Assembly: GCA_964017235.1 (NCBI GenBank)
Contig: OZ024933.1
Coordinates: 60,990,255 to 61,054,254 of the forward strand
Reading direction: 5' to 3'
DNA length: 64,000 nt
DNA from: Sabellastarte sp. h YS-2021
Taxonomy: Eukaryota; Annelida; Polychaeta; Sabellida; Sabellidae
The position numbers were made by a program, and so were the translations under genes. The notes under the pieces were generated by a model, which worked only from the letters and a program-made list of their open reading frames with translations, did not search any database and had not been told where the DNA came from. How positions within the stretch are numbered: position 1 is the first letter of the stretch; each line of letters starts with the position of its first letter. Positions 1-13,868 of the stretch are shown piece after piece.

Positions 1-902
1 TTAACACAACTTGGCATTTTACTTTCATATTTTACTCAAATCTAGATATTTTACAACAGGAAGTGATAATAATAGTGCTATACCTAAAATAAAACAGTAA
101 ATGAATCCATATTTACTCAAAAGAATGTAAAATATTAACTCTTAAATTTTTAATCTTAAATTGTTGAACAATTGTTACATAAATTTTAATACAACAAAGT
201 AAGCAGACAAAAGACCAAAAACATTTTATGAACCAGTTACAAATGCAAGTTAAAAATTTATTATTACATTACCATAGTCCCACACCAATGTATCTGAATG
301 TCATAACTATCAGACCTTAAGCAAGTGGGACAACTGAAAGTCTACTGAATGTGATGCAGAAATAAATTTTATAAAATACAGTTAAAATTAAATAATAGCC
401 CAATCGATACTCTTAGCCTTTTTGTATTTCCCATATTATGCATAGGAATTTCTGTAAATATTTAAATAATTATCATATAAACACATTAAATTATTTGATT
501 TCCTTTTAAAGTTTATTGCAAATGAGAGTGTTGGCCTTTGCAATGGGATAAAGTTTTAAGCTAGGATTTTTCCTTCATTTCTGCACGGATTTATACCACA
601 GATAATAAACAAGAAAAATCTTTAACAATGCATACATGTAATGTGAAAGAAAAAATATATTATAAATGAGGTTTTTAAAATCATTTATTTACCCTATGGA
701 AACATTGTGCATCAGGGACAGACCAAGCGAGGGTAACAAACCCACCATCAGTTCCTCTTTACAGTGCCACTCACAAAAAGTATGAAATTTTTTCAGGTTT
801 ACAAATCCATATTTTCAAATAAATACAAGCAAATATCACTATAACTTAACAGAAATATTTTAAAGCTGGCTGAACTATCATAGAACTCCCATCTACAGTG
901 GG

Positions 903-932
903 ACAGCCTCAGGTGTAAGACAAGGTTGACCA
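903..932 (+). pseudogene. Non-LTR RT remnant (TASGVRQG motif), copy A
   Basis: A short plus-strand reading gives T-A-S-G-V-R-Q-G, a stop, then P. This resembles the conserved 'SGVRQG.PLSP' block of LINE reverse transcriptases. Nothing else of the enzyme is readable nearby, so this is a fragment at most. Its polarity is opposite to the RT tail at 1707-1985, so they come from different elements or a rearranged one. Confidence 0.45.
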
Positions 933-1706
933 GCTCTATAATACATGGCACTTGTGATGAGACAATTTGAACCGCTAAAGTTTGATTTTAAATGTTATAT
1001 ATATATACTACCATCAGACTAATACCAAACATATCATATGCAGTGTCATTGTGATATTAGTAATAAATAATTAGTACGGATTTAGGTAACTTCTTCTGAA
1101 ATATAACAATCAATTGTAATTTTCAGACAATTCTGTTACAACTTTATGAGTTCTATATGTTCATTGATCTAGCAAAAAAAAACTGCATTACTATACTTTT
1201 TGCAACCAATACATCTCTTAAAGTTACAATGTTTTACACAAACGAGTAAAGTTCAGAAATTTAGAGTATGCTATTTCAAATAAATCAATATGCAATTACT
1301 TAACCTACTCAAATTTTTTTCATTGCATTTGGTTTTATACAATAGAGAGTCAACTGTTGACATATCATTTCCTTTTATATTTAATGTACTGTCATTTCCT
1401 TTATTCATGCTGGTCTTGTACCAGTTACTGTAAATAGTGTTCTATCACAATTCATAAAAATTTATGTTCACTTATATGGTTGTCACACTATACTCCTAGT
1501 ATTATATGTTTTAGCAGTATTTTCGGAATCAAGCAGTTGCTTATATATTCCATATTAATTTAATTCTTGGACAGTTGTACAACATTCTATTCTGTTCTGG
1601 ACTTTTATAGCGCTTAATCTCTGCAAGGTAGACTCTAAGGTGCAACACCAACATCCAATACAAAAAGAATCATCATTCACCATGGAGACCCTGGATAGAG
1701 TATATG

Positions 1707-1985
1707 CTAAGTTGGGAAAGGCTTTTTCAAAAGATATGATTTTAACCTTTTTCTGAAAAAGGCGAGAGTTGGGGCAGAATAGACCTCATCAGGTAAATCT
1801 TTCCAAACCATGGGAACATCAAAAACAAAGGCGTGGCCAAGGTGTGTTTTTTGTTGTTGATGCTTATGTTCAGATGGATAGAATTGAGGAGCCTGAAAGA
1901 ACATTTTACCTGGATGGTTGAATCTTGTACTGTATCTTCCACAATGAGTAGACAAAAAGAGGACCAAAGGAACTGGGAGGACCAC
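1707..1985 (-). pseudogene. LINE reverse transcriptase C-terminal fragment, copy A
   Basis: A 92-codon minus-strand frame ends with the block VWKDLPDEVYSAPTLAFF followed by K-R-L-K-S-Y-L. This is the characteristic C-terminal tail of metazoan non-LTR retrotransposon polymerases, usually seen as 'P..WN.LP..IR.A.SL..FK..LK..L'. Upstream residues fit the same tail (a V-R/V-P aromatic pattern and F-V-F-D-V-P). No palm domain or endonuclease is present in frame, so this is a 5'-truncated or decayed copy. The terminal methionine is arbitrary because the homology is internal to a larger protein. It is probably the 3' end of a dead element that was later duplicated with the 6.09-kb unit. Confidence 0.7.
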
Positions 1986-3015
1986 TGTGAAGAAACTTTA
2001 ACTAAAGTGGCGGTTTTTAAGATACAGCAAACTTCAACGTGTGACTATTATCTTTTTTTTCTTTACAAACTAAACAGGTTGATGAATGACTTTTATTTTA
2101 CACAGTTTGTCATAACAAGCTGATATGTTATGTAGAATTTTGTATTTAAACTCCGAGAATTTTTTGTATAAAGTGATTTGAAGTTAATAATATATATATT
2201 TCCTATTCATTTTCATGAATACCCAAATACAATGTTATGCCACATATTTTGTGTATATTATTTTGTTTTGCTTATTTTGTCAAGTAGTATCTTGTACCAC
2301 TCTAATGTAGCTAACTGCTTTGGATCCACCCCACTGCTTGCTGCGCAAAATGAAATGTTCCTGATTCATGAATGCTCTATATAATGACATATTATACTTG
2401 TTTTTTGTGCTCTAAAGTTTTTTTATAACTGACAAGGATATTTAAAGATAAACAAGTTGAAAGTTACACTATATTTTGGATAATATCTGTTGTTTCCTAG
2501 GATATTTATATTTTGATGCTTCATGTTGGTTATATATTTTTAAAAATCTTGGAAAAGTGTAAAAAATCTAAAGACATTATAAATTGAAAACTTTAGCCTC
2601 AATATTGTAATTAGTGTATAGCTTAGCAATCATAACCTACTAGTTCTAGTAAAATGAACCTAAATGTATTACTGGAACAACAACCCTCCAGCACAATTGA
2701 ACTACTAAACGTGTGACCAGTGTTCATTGGGCATCAGAAATACCTGACTCTAAAACATTAAAGGAATATGAATATTGTGAAGCAATTTGTATTTAAAGTA
2801 CAAACGAAGATTTCCTAGTTGTACAGAGAATTGGCCAGGGCATCTGTAATAGCCAATAAAGTAGATATAAGAGATCATTGTGTCAATAACTCCATAAGAG
2901 CCAAATTAAGTGATTGGGAGACTACTCTACATGTGATAAAATTCACTGTAAAAACTAGCCTCTGTCTACAGGGAACAATGGCATAGAACAGTACTTACTG
3001 CACCAGGGTCTAAAT

Positions 3016-3405
3016 TTGAGAGGTAACGTAGAATATTGCAAAACAAGAAATGAAAGCAATGAGTTAACTGGCCGGTTGAGTGAAGACAAAATGGTATTCA
3101 TGGAAAAGTTTGAAGATCCTTTACCAAGAAAAACTTTTATTGGTGACACAAGTGTGACAATATTTCACAGAAACCCACCAAGCCCGAGCCACAAGTACTG
3201 TACTAGCTGTCACAGAGAATGTCATTTCAGAAAGCAGTGTTTACGTGATCCTTGTGTTGTTTGTAAAGTGCAAAATCATACTCCAGGGGATTATTCATGT
3301 TTTGGAGTGGTAAAGCAGCCTCTGAAGCATATAATCACCTTTGCTGGAAAGAAGGACACTTTGAGCAACTTTTATACCTGTGATATTAAGCTCTGTTGTC
3401 CATAA
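3016..3405 (+). CDS. Double zinc-knuckle ORF1/gag-like protein fragment, copy A
   Basis: This frame of about 129 codons carries two zinc knuckles. The first is a textbook CCHC knuckle with spacing C-X2-C-X4-H-X4-C (CTSCHRECHFRKQC, about residues 61-74). The second is C-X2-C-X4-H-X6-C with the H-T-P-G-D-Y-S-C ending often seen in ORF1 proteins of LINEs. Just before them, 'RKTFIGDTSVTIFHRNPP' resembles the last strand of an RRM-like nucleic-acid-binding domain. ORF1/gag proteins of this layout coat element RNA. No full ORF1 or linked RT of the same polarity is present. The start is uncertain: homology may begin upstream of the ATG. I take it as a fragment of a mobile element, although the knuckle residues are intact in all three copies. 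Confidence 0.55.
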   Translation: MRGNVEYCKTRNESNELTGRLSEDKMVFMEKFEDPLPRKTFIGDTSVTIFHRNPPSPSHKYCTSCHRECHFRKQCLRDPCVVCKVQNHTPGDYSCFGVVKQPLKHIITFAGKKDTLSNFYTCDIKLCCP

Positions 3406-6400
3406 TTCTGCAAGGCACTCACTGTGAACGAATTTATGTTTTTCCAAATGCATAGAGTTTATAGTAGAAATTTGGAATCGAATTTAGATTTAGCTAAATA
3501 GAATTTTTGATTTTGCTAGTCCAGATGTTAATCTTAATCTGTCATGTTGGAAAACTGTGAGTAGCCAACAAATAAGTTTTGTTTATGGGCTTGTATTTTC
3601 ATGATTGGCCATATCACTCTTGTGATGTCTGGAGAGATTACACATAATCACTGAGCGGGCTGATAGATAAAGTTACCCAATTTACTAGCTTTTAGCATAA
3701 AGTTCCAAATTTGTGCTAATTATTAATTCCACCATTTGTGTGCTACTTTTTGTTTGTTGTAATTACTTTTAAGTAACTAATAAGCTTGAATAGTATGATA
3801 CTAAGGCATCTAATCACAGGCTGTTGGTTTTACTTTCACAAGTGACAATGCTTAGGATCAGTCCAAATGTTACCCTGGCATAAAGCCTTATTATTTGAAC
3901 TTACATCAGTTGTAAGAAAATTCCTTTAGACTGAAATAGACATTTTTTGTTAAATCTTTCTCTAGAGATAATGTGATGACAGTTCATTCCTAGTGTCTAG
4001 GGGTGGTATTCACAAAGAAGGATTCATCTCAGCTCAAAATCAAAGTTACAAAAGATGTGTCAGATAAAGTTTGGTATAAATTGGTATTCACAGAGTTAAG
4101 AATTTTTATTAAGTGCAAAAAATATACATGTACCGACTTAGGCAAGCTGTTTGTATACAACATAAACAAAATCACAACTTGTAGATGTAGGGATCGAGAC
4201 ACAGCAGAACCAATCAATAATTTCTCTCTTCTCACTACAATATATATATTTATGAGTGTATGATCACATATTGTGTATGATATAATGCCACTGGTAATGT
4301 CATCACCTGATAAAACCGAAAATATAGAATCTAAAATTTCTATTAATACATTATATACATAGCATCCCACACACTACATCATTACTATTCCAGACAATGC
4401 CTCGTCCAATGAGAATAACTCATGCTACCAAAAGTTAAGACAACACCCTGTATATAATAAGCTGATGCTGACTCTCCTTGATCAGCAATAACTATCATGG
4501 AGCAAGACTGATAAATGGATTGACCAATGTGCAGAACTTGAAATAAATTTTCAATAATAAAAAACTATAAAATATTAAAATAAATAAAATTATCATGAAC
4601 ACTAAATATGTAACAAGTGAAAGGATTAACCAAAATATGAACTTGTGAAATATTTAATTGTGACATTATGAGACTGGTAATTGTGAACTCTGAAATTATT
4701 AGATATTGTTATTAAAATAAACAGATGTCAAGAGCATGAAATATGTTTTAAAAACTGGACAAATGATCTACAAGAAAAAGTGAACAACTTCTGGCTAACC
4801 TCTTGCAAACAGCTACATCCACTGACAGATCTTTCATTTACCCCAGCATACAAAGAGACAAACAACCCGGTCTCAAAAAATATTCTAAGATCCTGTAATG
4901 CAATGATTGTGTATTATTATATAGTTAAGTTATGCATGTTCTAGTTTGCATTAAATGACACTTTATAAATTTTGACATTGTTTAGTATTTGTCCAGTTTC
5001 CAATACACTTGTGTAGATTATATAAAAACACATTTCAGAGTATGAATAAACTAAATACTTGCTCATTCAAAAGGAGTGTCTTCTTGTTTCTAGTTATTTG
5101 TGTTAATGAATTATTCCATATCTTATGTAACTCCACAAGTATATCCAGGAGTGTTACCTGAATAACAAAATGCAGTAATCTGCTTTGGTGGCTCACAATA
5201 GATTATATGCTAGCACTGTTCATTAATCCCTATATTTGCTCTATCTGAAAACCAATCTATAATATATATTGTGATTTTAGAAAAGGTTGTTTGGGAGTTT
5301 GGGTTTCAGTTTAACTTTCGCGTTAGTGGCATGAAAATACTGACAACTATAAAATTAATATAACATGAAAATCATTTTCTTCAGTGTCATTTAACTCTAA
5401 GGTCATTTTTGTAAACAGTTGACTAATTAGTTTAACTAATGGTTTAATAATAGTGATTTTAGTTAAATATATAAGTGGAAAAAATTGTTTAAAATTGACG
5501 TAATAATTAAAAAAAATTATTTGGTCCAGGGCCAAAGATTTCACTTTTGTACTCGAATTCAATAACAATAATTTTAGATTTAAAATATAACAATACTGGA
5601 TAACTATTGTGATGTAATTAAATATGGAAGTAATAATGAGTAATTGTCTAAACAACTAGGCAAATATTTCAAATATGAACAACATATTTTAAGTGTATAT
5701 CTATTAATTTAACATCTAATCTATTTGCATACTGTCTGTAATCGCTGGAAATATTGATATTGTCGGTTGTCTAATCGAAACATTGCATGGTGACAATTAT
5801 GTTTGTATTAAGCAGGTTTGCTGACGGATAATCTATTCATTGGAAATCCATTAAGCACATATACTTTACCTACAAAAAGTATGTAGAACTGATTGATGAA
5901 GACAGAAACATAAATATGTAGATATATTTTGCATAAAGTAGTCTTTTCAGAAAATGTAATGTTCATGCTACACCCAACCCGCAAAATGGTACATTTCATT
6001 CATTTTGTGAAAGAGGGAGTTCACACAGTATTAGCTTACCCAGTTCGTGAAACAGGCAGAAATTGGGTTTTTTCTGGCTTTATTGTCAGTTTTAACACAA
6101 CTTGGCATTTTACTTTCCTATTTTACTCAAAGCTAGATATTTTACAACAGGAAGTGATAATAATAGTGCTATACCTAAAATAAAACAGTAGATGAATCCA
6201 TATTTACTCAAAAGAATGTAAAATATTAACTCTTCAATTTTTAATCTTAAATTGTTGAACAATTGTTACATAAATTTTAATGCAACAAAATAAGCAGACA
6301 AAGACCAAAAACATTTTATGAACCAGTTACAAATGCAAGTTAAAAATTTATTATTACATTACCATAGTCCCACACTAATGCATCTGAATGTCATAACTAT

Positions 6401-6993
6401 CAGACCTTAAGCAAGTGGGACAATTGAAAGTCTACTGAATTTGATGCAGAAATAAATTTTATAAAATACAGTTAAAATTAAATAATAGCCCAATCGATAC
6501 TCTTAACCTTTTTGTATTTCCCATATTGTGCATAGGAATTTCTGTAAATATTTAACATAATTATCATTTAAACACATAAAATTATTTGATTTCCTTTTAA
6601 AGTTTATTACAAACGAGAGTGTTGGCCTTTGCAATGGGATAAAGTTTTAAGCTAGGATTTTTCCTTCATTTCTGGACGGATTTATACCACAGATAATAGG
6701 CAAGAAAAATCTTTAACAATGCATACATGTAATACGAATGAAAAAATATATTATGAATGAGGTTTTTAAAATCATTTATTTACCCTATGGAAACATTGTG
6801 CATCAGGGACAGACCAAGCGAGGGTAACAAACCCACCATCGGTTCCTCTTTACAGTGCCACTCACACAAAGTGTGAAATTTTTTCAGGTTTACAAATCTA
6901 TATTTTCAAATAAATACAAGCAAATATCACTATAACTTAACAGAAATATTTTAAAGCTGGCTGAGCTATCATAGAACTCCCATCTACAGTGGG

Positions 6994-7023
6994 ACAGCCT
7001 CAGGTGTAAGACAAGGTTGACCA
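6994..7023 (+). pseudogene. Non-LTR RT remnant (TASGVRQG motif), copy B
   Basis: Same motif as at 903, carried by the second tandem unit, with the same in-frame stop after G. Confidence 0.45.
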
Positions 7024-7795
7024 GCTCTATAATACATGGCACTTGTGATGAGACAATTTGAACCGCTAAAGTTTGATTTTAAATGTTATATATATATACT
7101 ACCATCAGACTAATACCAAACATATCATATGCAGTGTCATTGTGATATTAGTAATAAATAATTAGTACGGATTTAGATAACTTCTTCTGAAATATAACAA
7201 TCATTTGTAATTTTCAGACAATTCTGTTACAACTTTATGAGTTCTATATGTTCATTGATCTAGCAAAAAAACTGCATTACTATACTTTTTGCAACCAATA
7301 CATCTCTTAAAGTTACAATGTTTTACACAAACGAGTAAAGTTCAGAAATTTAGAGTATGCAATTTCAAATAAATCAATATGCAATTACTTAACCTACTCA
7401 AATTTTTTTCATTGCATTTGGCTTTATACAATAGAGAGTCAACTGTTGACATATCATTTCCTTTTATATTTAATGTACTGTCATTTCCTTTATTCATGCT
7501 GGTCTTGTACCAGTTACTGTAAATAGTGTTCTATCACAATTCATAAAAATTTATGTTCACTTATATGGTTGTCACACTATACTCCTAGTATTATATGTTT
7601 TAGCAGTATTTTCGGAATCAAGCAGTTGCTTATATATTCCATATTAATTTAATTCTTGGACAGTTGTACAACATTCTATTCTGTTCTGGACTTTTATAGC
7701 GCTTAATCTCTGCAAGGTAGACTCTAAGGTGCAACACCAACATCCAATACAAAAAGAATCATCATTCACCATGGAGACCCTGGATAGAGTATATG

Positions 7796-8074
7796 CTAAG
7801 TTGGGAAAGGCTTTTTCAAAAGATATGATTTTAACCTTTTTCTGAAAAAGGCGAGAGTTGGGGCAGAATAGACCTCATCAGGTAAATCTTTCCAAACCAT
7901 GGGAACATCAAAAACAAAGGCGTGGCCAAGGTGTGTTTTTTGTTGTTGATGCTTATGTTCAGATGGATAGAATTGAGGAGCCTGAAAGAACATTTTACCT
8001 GGATGGTTGAATCTTGTACTGTATCTTCCACAATGAGTAGACAAAAAGAGGACCAAAGGAACTGGGAGGACCAC
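7796..8074 (-). pseudogene. LINE reverse transcriptase C-terminal fragment, copy B
   Basis: Identical in translation to the fragment at 1707-1985. It lies 6,089 bases away in the second tandem unit and was duplicated with it. Same truncated state: the RT tail is present and the palm domain absent. Confidence 0.7.
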
Positions 8075-9104
8075 TGTGAAGAAACTTTAACTAAAGTGGC
8101 GGTTTTTAAGATACAGCAAACTTCAACGTGTGACTATTATCTTTTTTTTCTTTACAAACTAAACAGGTTGATGAATGACTTTTATTTTACACAGTTTGTC
8201 ATAACAAGCTGATATGTTATGTAGAATTTTGTATTTAAACTCCGAGAATTTTTTGTATAAAGTGATTTGAAGTTAATAATATATATATTTCCTATTCATT
8301 TTCATGAATACCCAAATACAATGTTATGCCACATATTTTGTGTATATTATTTTGTTTTGCTTATTTTGTCAAGTAGTATCTTGTACCACTCTAATGTAGC
8401 TAACTGCTTTGGATCCACCCCACTGCTTGCTGCGCAAAATGAAATGTTCCTGATTCATGAATGCTCTATATAATGACATATTATACTTGTTTTTTGTGCT
8501 CTAAAGTTTTTTTATAACTGACAAGGATATTTAAAGATAAACAAGTTGAAAGTTACACTATATTTTGGATAATATCTGTTGTTTCCTAGGATATTTATAT
8601 TTTGATGCTTCATGTTGGTTATATATTTTTAAAAATCTTGGAAAAGTGTAAAAAATCTAAAGACATTATAAATTGAAAACTTTAGCCTCAATATTGTAAT
8701 TAGTGTATAGCTTAGCAATCATAACCTACTAGTTCTAGTAAAATGAACCTAAATGTATTACTGGAACAACAACCCTCCAGCACAATTGAACTACTAAACG
8801 TGTGACCAGTGTTCATTGGGCATCAGAAATACCTGACTCTAAAACATTAAAGGAATATGAATATTGTGAAGCAATTTGTATTTAAAGTACAAACGAAGAT
8901 TTCCTAGTTGTACAGAGAATTGGCCAGGGCATCTGTAATAGCCAATAAAGTAGATATAAGAGATCATTGTGTCAATAACTCCATAAGAGCCAAATTAAGT
9001 GATTGGGAGACTACTCTACATGTGATAAAATTCACTGTAAAAACTAGCCTCTGTCTACAGGGAACAATGGCATAGAACAGTACTTACTGCACCAGGGTCT
9101 AAAT

Positions 9105-9494
9105 TTGAGAGGTAACGTAGAATATTGCAAAACAAGAAATGAAAGCAATGAGTTAACTGGCCGGTTGAGTGAAGACAAAATGGTATTCATGGAAAAGTTT
9201 GAAGATCCTTTACCAAGAAAAACTTTTATTGGTGACACAAGTGTGACAATATTTCACAGAAACCCACCAAGCCCGAGCCACAAGTACTGTACTAGCTGTC
9301 ACAGAGAATGTCATTTCAGAAAGCAGTGTTTACGTGATCCTTGTGTTGTTTGTAAAGTGCAAAATCATACTCCAGGGGATTATTCATGTTTTGGAGTGGT
9401 AAAGCAGCCTCTGAAGCATATAATCACCTTTGCTGGAAAGAAGGACACTTTGAGCAACTTTTATACCTGTGATATTAAGCTCTGTTGTCCATAA
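9105..9494 (+). CDS. Double zinc-knuckle ORF1/gag-like protein fragment, copy B
   Basis: Same translation as the frame at 3016-3405, in the second tandem unit. Both knuckles are intact. The tail after the second knuckle is the same as in copy A and differs from copy C because of a 24-base difference before the stop. Confidence 0.55.
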   Translation: MRGNVEYCKTRNESNELTGRLSEDKMVFMEKFEDPLPRKTFIGDTSVTIFHRNPPSPSHKYCTSCHRECHFRKQCLRDPCVVCKVQNHTPGDYSCFGVVKQPLKHIITFAGKKDTLSNFYTCDIKLCCP

Positions 9495-12400
9495 TTCTGC
9501 AAGGCACTCACTGTGAACGAATTTATGTTTTTCCAAATGCATAGAGTTTATAGTAGAAATTTGGAATCGAATTTAGATTTAGCTAAATAGAATTTTTGAT
9601 TTTGCTAGTCCAGATGTTAATCTTAATCTGTCATGTTGGAAAACTGTGAGTAGCCAACAAATAAGTTTTGTTTATGGGCTTGTATTTTCATGATTGGCCA
9701 TATCACTCTTGTGATGTCTGGAGAGATTACACATAATCACTGAGCGGGCTGATAGATAAAGTTACCCAATTTACTAGCTTTTAGCATAAAGTTCCAAATT
9801 TGTGCTAATTATTAATTCCACCATTTGTGTGCTACTTTTTGTTTGTTGTAATTACTTTTAAGTAACTAATAAGCTTGAATAGTATGATACTAAGGCATCT
9901 AATCACAGGCTGTTGGTTTTACTTTCACAAGTGACAATGCTTAGGATCAGTCCAAATGTTACCCTGGCATAAAGCCTTATTATTTGAACTTACATCAGTT
10001 GTAAGAAAATTCCTTTAGACTGAAATAGACATTTTTTGTTAAATCTTTCTCTAGAGATAATGTGATGACAGTTCATTCCTAGTGTCTAGGGGTGGTATTC
10101 ACAAAGAAGGATTCATCTCAGCTCAAAATCAAAGTTACAAAAGATGTGTCAGATAAAGTTTGGTATAAATTGGTATTCACAGAGTTAAGAATTTTTATTA
10201 AGTGCAAAAAATATACATGTACCGACTTAGGCAAGCTGTTTGTATACAACATAAACAAAATCACAACTTGTAGATGTAGGGATCGAGACACAGCAGAACC
10301 AATCAATAATTTCTCTCTTCTCACTACAATATATATATTTATGAGTGTATGATCACATATTGTGTATGATATAATGCCACTGGTAATGTCATCACCTGAT
10401 AAAACCGAAAATATAGAATCTAAAATTTCTATTAATACATTATATACATAGCATCCCACACACTACATCATTACTATTCCAGACAATGCCTCGTCCAATG
10501 AGAATAACTCATGCTACCAAAAGTTAAGACAACACCCTGTATATAATAAGCTGATGCTGACTCTCCTTGATCAGCAATAACTATCATGGAGCAAGACTGA
10601 TAAATGGATTGACCAATGTGCAGAACTTGAAATAAATTTTCAATAATAAAAAACTATAAAATATTAAAATAAATAAAATTATCATGAACACTAAATATGT
10701 AACAAGTGAAAGGATTAACCAAAATATGAACTTGTGAAATATTTAATTGTGACATTAAGAGACTGGTAATTGTGAACTCTGAAATTATTAGATATTGTTA
10801 TTAAAATAAACAGATGTCAAGAGCATGAAATATGTTTTAAAAACTGGACAAATGATCTACAAGAAAAAGTGAACAACTTCTGGCTAACCTCTTGCAAACA
10901 GCTACATCCACTGACAGATCTTTCATTTACCCCAGCATACAAAGAGACAAACAACCCGGTCTCAAAAAATATTCTAAGATCCTGTAATGCAATGATTGTG
11001 TATTATTATATAGTTAAGTTATGCATGTTCTAGTTTGCATTAAATGACACTTTATAAATTTTGACATTGTTTAGTATTTGTCCAGTTTCCAATACACTTG
11101 TGTAGATTATATAAAAACACATTTCAGAGTATGAATAAACTAAATACTTGCTCATTCAAAAGGAGTGTCTTCTTGTTTCTAGTTATTTGTGTTAATGAAT
11201 TATTCCATATCTTATGTAACTCCACAAGTATATCCAGGAGTGTTACCTGAATAACAAAATGCAGTAATCTGCTTTGGTGGCTCACAATAGATTATATGCT
11301 AGCACTGTTCATTAATCCCTATATTTGCTCTATCTGAAAACCAATCTATAATATATATTGTGATTTTAGAAAAGGTTGTTTGGGAGTTTGGGTTTCAGTT
11401 TAACTTTCGCGTTAGTGGCATGAAAATACTGACAACTATAAAATTAATATAACATGAAAATCATTTTCTTCAGTGTCATTTAACTCTAAGGTCATTTTTG
11501 TAAACAGTTGACTAATTAGTTTAACTAATGGTTTAATAATAGTGATTTTAGTTAAATATATAAGTGGAAAAAATTGTTTAAAATTGACGTAATAATTAAA
11601 AAAAATTATTTGGTCCAGGGCCAAAGATTTCACTTTTGTACTCGAATTCAATAACAATAATTTTAGATTTAAAATATAACAATACTGGATAACTATTGTG
11701 ATGTAATTAAATATGGAAGTAATAATGAGTAATTGTCTAAACAACTAGGCAAATATTTCAAATATGAACAACATATTTTAAGTGTATATCTATTAATTTA
11801 ACATCTAATCTATTTGCATACTGTCTGTAATCGCTGGAAATATTGATATTGTCGGTTGTCTAATCGAAACATTGCATGGTGACAATTATGTTTGTATTAA
11901 GCAGGTTTGCTGACGGATAATCTATTCATTGGAAATCCATTAAGCACATATACTTTACCTACAAAAAGTATGTAGAACTGATTGATGAAGACAGAAACAT
12001 AAATATGTAGATATATTTTGCATAAAGTAGTCTTTTCAGAAAATGTAATGTTCATGCTACACCCAACCCGCAAAATGGTACATTTCATTCATTTTGTGAA
12101 AGAGGGAGTTCACACAGTATTAGCTTACCCAGTTCGTGAAACAGGCAGAAATTGGGTTTTTTCTGGCTTTATTGTCAGTTTTAACACAACTTGGCATTTT
12201 ACTTTCCTATTTTACTCAAAGCTAGATATTTTACAACAGGAAGTGATAATAATAGTGCTATACCTAAAATAAAACAGTAGATGAATCCATATTTACTCAA
12301 AAGAATGTAAAATATTAACTCTTCAATTTTTAATCTTAAATTGTTGAACAATTGTTACATAAATTTTAATGCAACAAAATAAGCAGACAAAGACCAAAAA

Positions 12401-13082
12401 CATTTTATGAACCAGTTACAAATGCAAGTTAAAAATTTATTATTACATTACCATAGTCCCACACTAATGCATCTGAATGTCATAACTATCAGACCTTAAG
12501 CAAGTGGGACAATTGAAAGTCTACTGAATTTGATGCAGAAATAAATTTTATAAAATACAGTTAAAATTAAATAATAGCCCAATCGATACTCTTAACCTTT
12601 TTGTATTTCCCATATTGTGCATAGGAATTTCTGTAAATATTTAACATAATTATCATTTAAACACATAAAATTATTTGATTTCCTTTTAAAGTTTATTACA
12701 AACGAGAGTGTTGGCCTTTGCAATGGGATAAAGTTTTAAGCTAGGATTTTTCCTTCATTTCTGGACGGATTTATACCACAGATAATAGGCAAGAAAAATC
12801 TTTAACAATGCATACATGTAATACGAATGAAAAAATATATTATGAATGAGGTTTTTAAAATCATTTATTTACCCTATGGAAACATTGTGCATCAGGGACA
12901 GACCAAGCGAGGGTAACAAACCCACCATCGGTTCCTCTTTACAGTGCCACTCACACAAAGTGTGAAATTTTTTCAGGTTTACAAATCTATATTTTCAAAT
13001 AAATACAAGCAAATATCACTATAACTTAACAGAAATATTTTAAAGCTGGCTGAGCTATCATAGAACTCCCATCTACAGTGGG

Positions 13083-13112
13083 ACAGCCTCAGGTGTAAGA
13101 CAAGGTTGACCA
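13083..13112 (+). pseudogene. Non-LTR RT remnant (TASGVRQG motif), copy C
   Basis: Same motif as at 903, carried by the third tandem unit, unchanged. Confidence 0.45.
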
Positions 13113-13868
13113 GCTCTATAATACATGGCACTTGTGATGAGACAATTTGAACCGCTAAAGTTTGATTTTAAATGTTATATATATATACTACCATCAGACT
13201 AATACCAAACATATCATATGCAGTGTCATTGTGATATTAGTAATAAATAATTAGTACGGATTTAGATAACTTCTTCTGAAATATAACAATCATTTGTAAT
13301 TTTCAGACAATTCTGTTACAACTTTATGAGTTCTATATGTTCATTGATCTAGCAAAAAAACTGCATTACTATACTTTTTGCAACCAATACATCTCTTAAA
13401 GTTACAATGTTTTACACAAACGAGTAAAGTTCAGAAATTTAGAGTATGCAATTTCAAATAAATCAATATGCAATTACTTAACCTACTCAAATTTTTTTCA
13501 TTGCATTTGGCTTTATACAATAGAGAGTCAACTGTTGACATATCATTTCCTTTTATATTTAATGTACTGTCATTTCCTTTATTCATGCTGGTCTTGTACC
13601 AGTTACTGTAAATAGTGTTCTATCACAATTCATAAAAATTTATGTTCACTTATATGGTTGTCACACTGTACTCCTAGTATTATACGTCTTAACAGTATTT
13701 TCGGATTCGGGCAGTTGCTTATATATTCCATATTAATTTAATTCTTGGACAGTTGTACAACATTCTATTCTGTTCTGTACTGTTATAGCGCTTAATCTCT
13801 GCAAGGTAGACTCTAAGGTGCAACACCAACATCCAAAACAAAAAAAATCATCATTCACCATGGAGACC

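Larger units (their letters stand above)
1..6091. repeat. 6.09-kb tandem unit, copy A (left edge cut by window)
   Basis: Every recognisable landmark here recurs 6,089-6,091 bases downstream. The first ~1,330 bases differ from copy B by a couple of dozen substitutions and small indels (for example a run of 9 A versus 7 A near 1165). From about 1332 on, A and B look identical apart from a T/A difference at 4669. The unit contains a minus-strand LINE reverse-transcriptase tail, a short plus-strand RT remnant and a plus-strand zinc-knuckle frame. The rest is AT-rich sequence in which I see no other gene. The window starts inside the array, so further copies may lie upstream. Confidence 0.93.
6092..12180. 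repeat. 6.09-kb tandem unit, copy B
   Basis: This is the complete middle copy, 6,089 bp long. Its first ~1,485 bases match copy C rather than copy A. The remainder matches copy A almost perfectly, with one substitution seen at the position equivalent to 4669. This switch of partner is what a recent duplication by unequal exchange, with a breakpoint inside the unit, would leave. An assembly that walked a repeat once too often would leave the same pattern. Confidence 0.93.

Noticed and set aside
1833..2123. Plus-strand 96-codon frame in the 6.09-kb unit
   Set aside because: It is antisense to the recognisable LINE RT tail and shows no domain of its own.
5347..6183. Frames at the right side of the 6.09-kb unit as genes
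   Set aside because: Low-complexity Ile/Leu/Tyr-rich translations of AT-rich DNA, with no recognisable motif.
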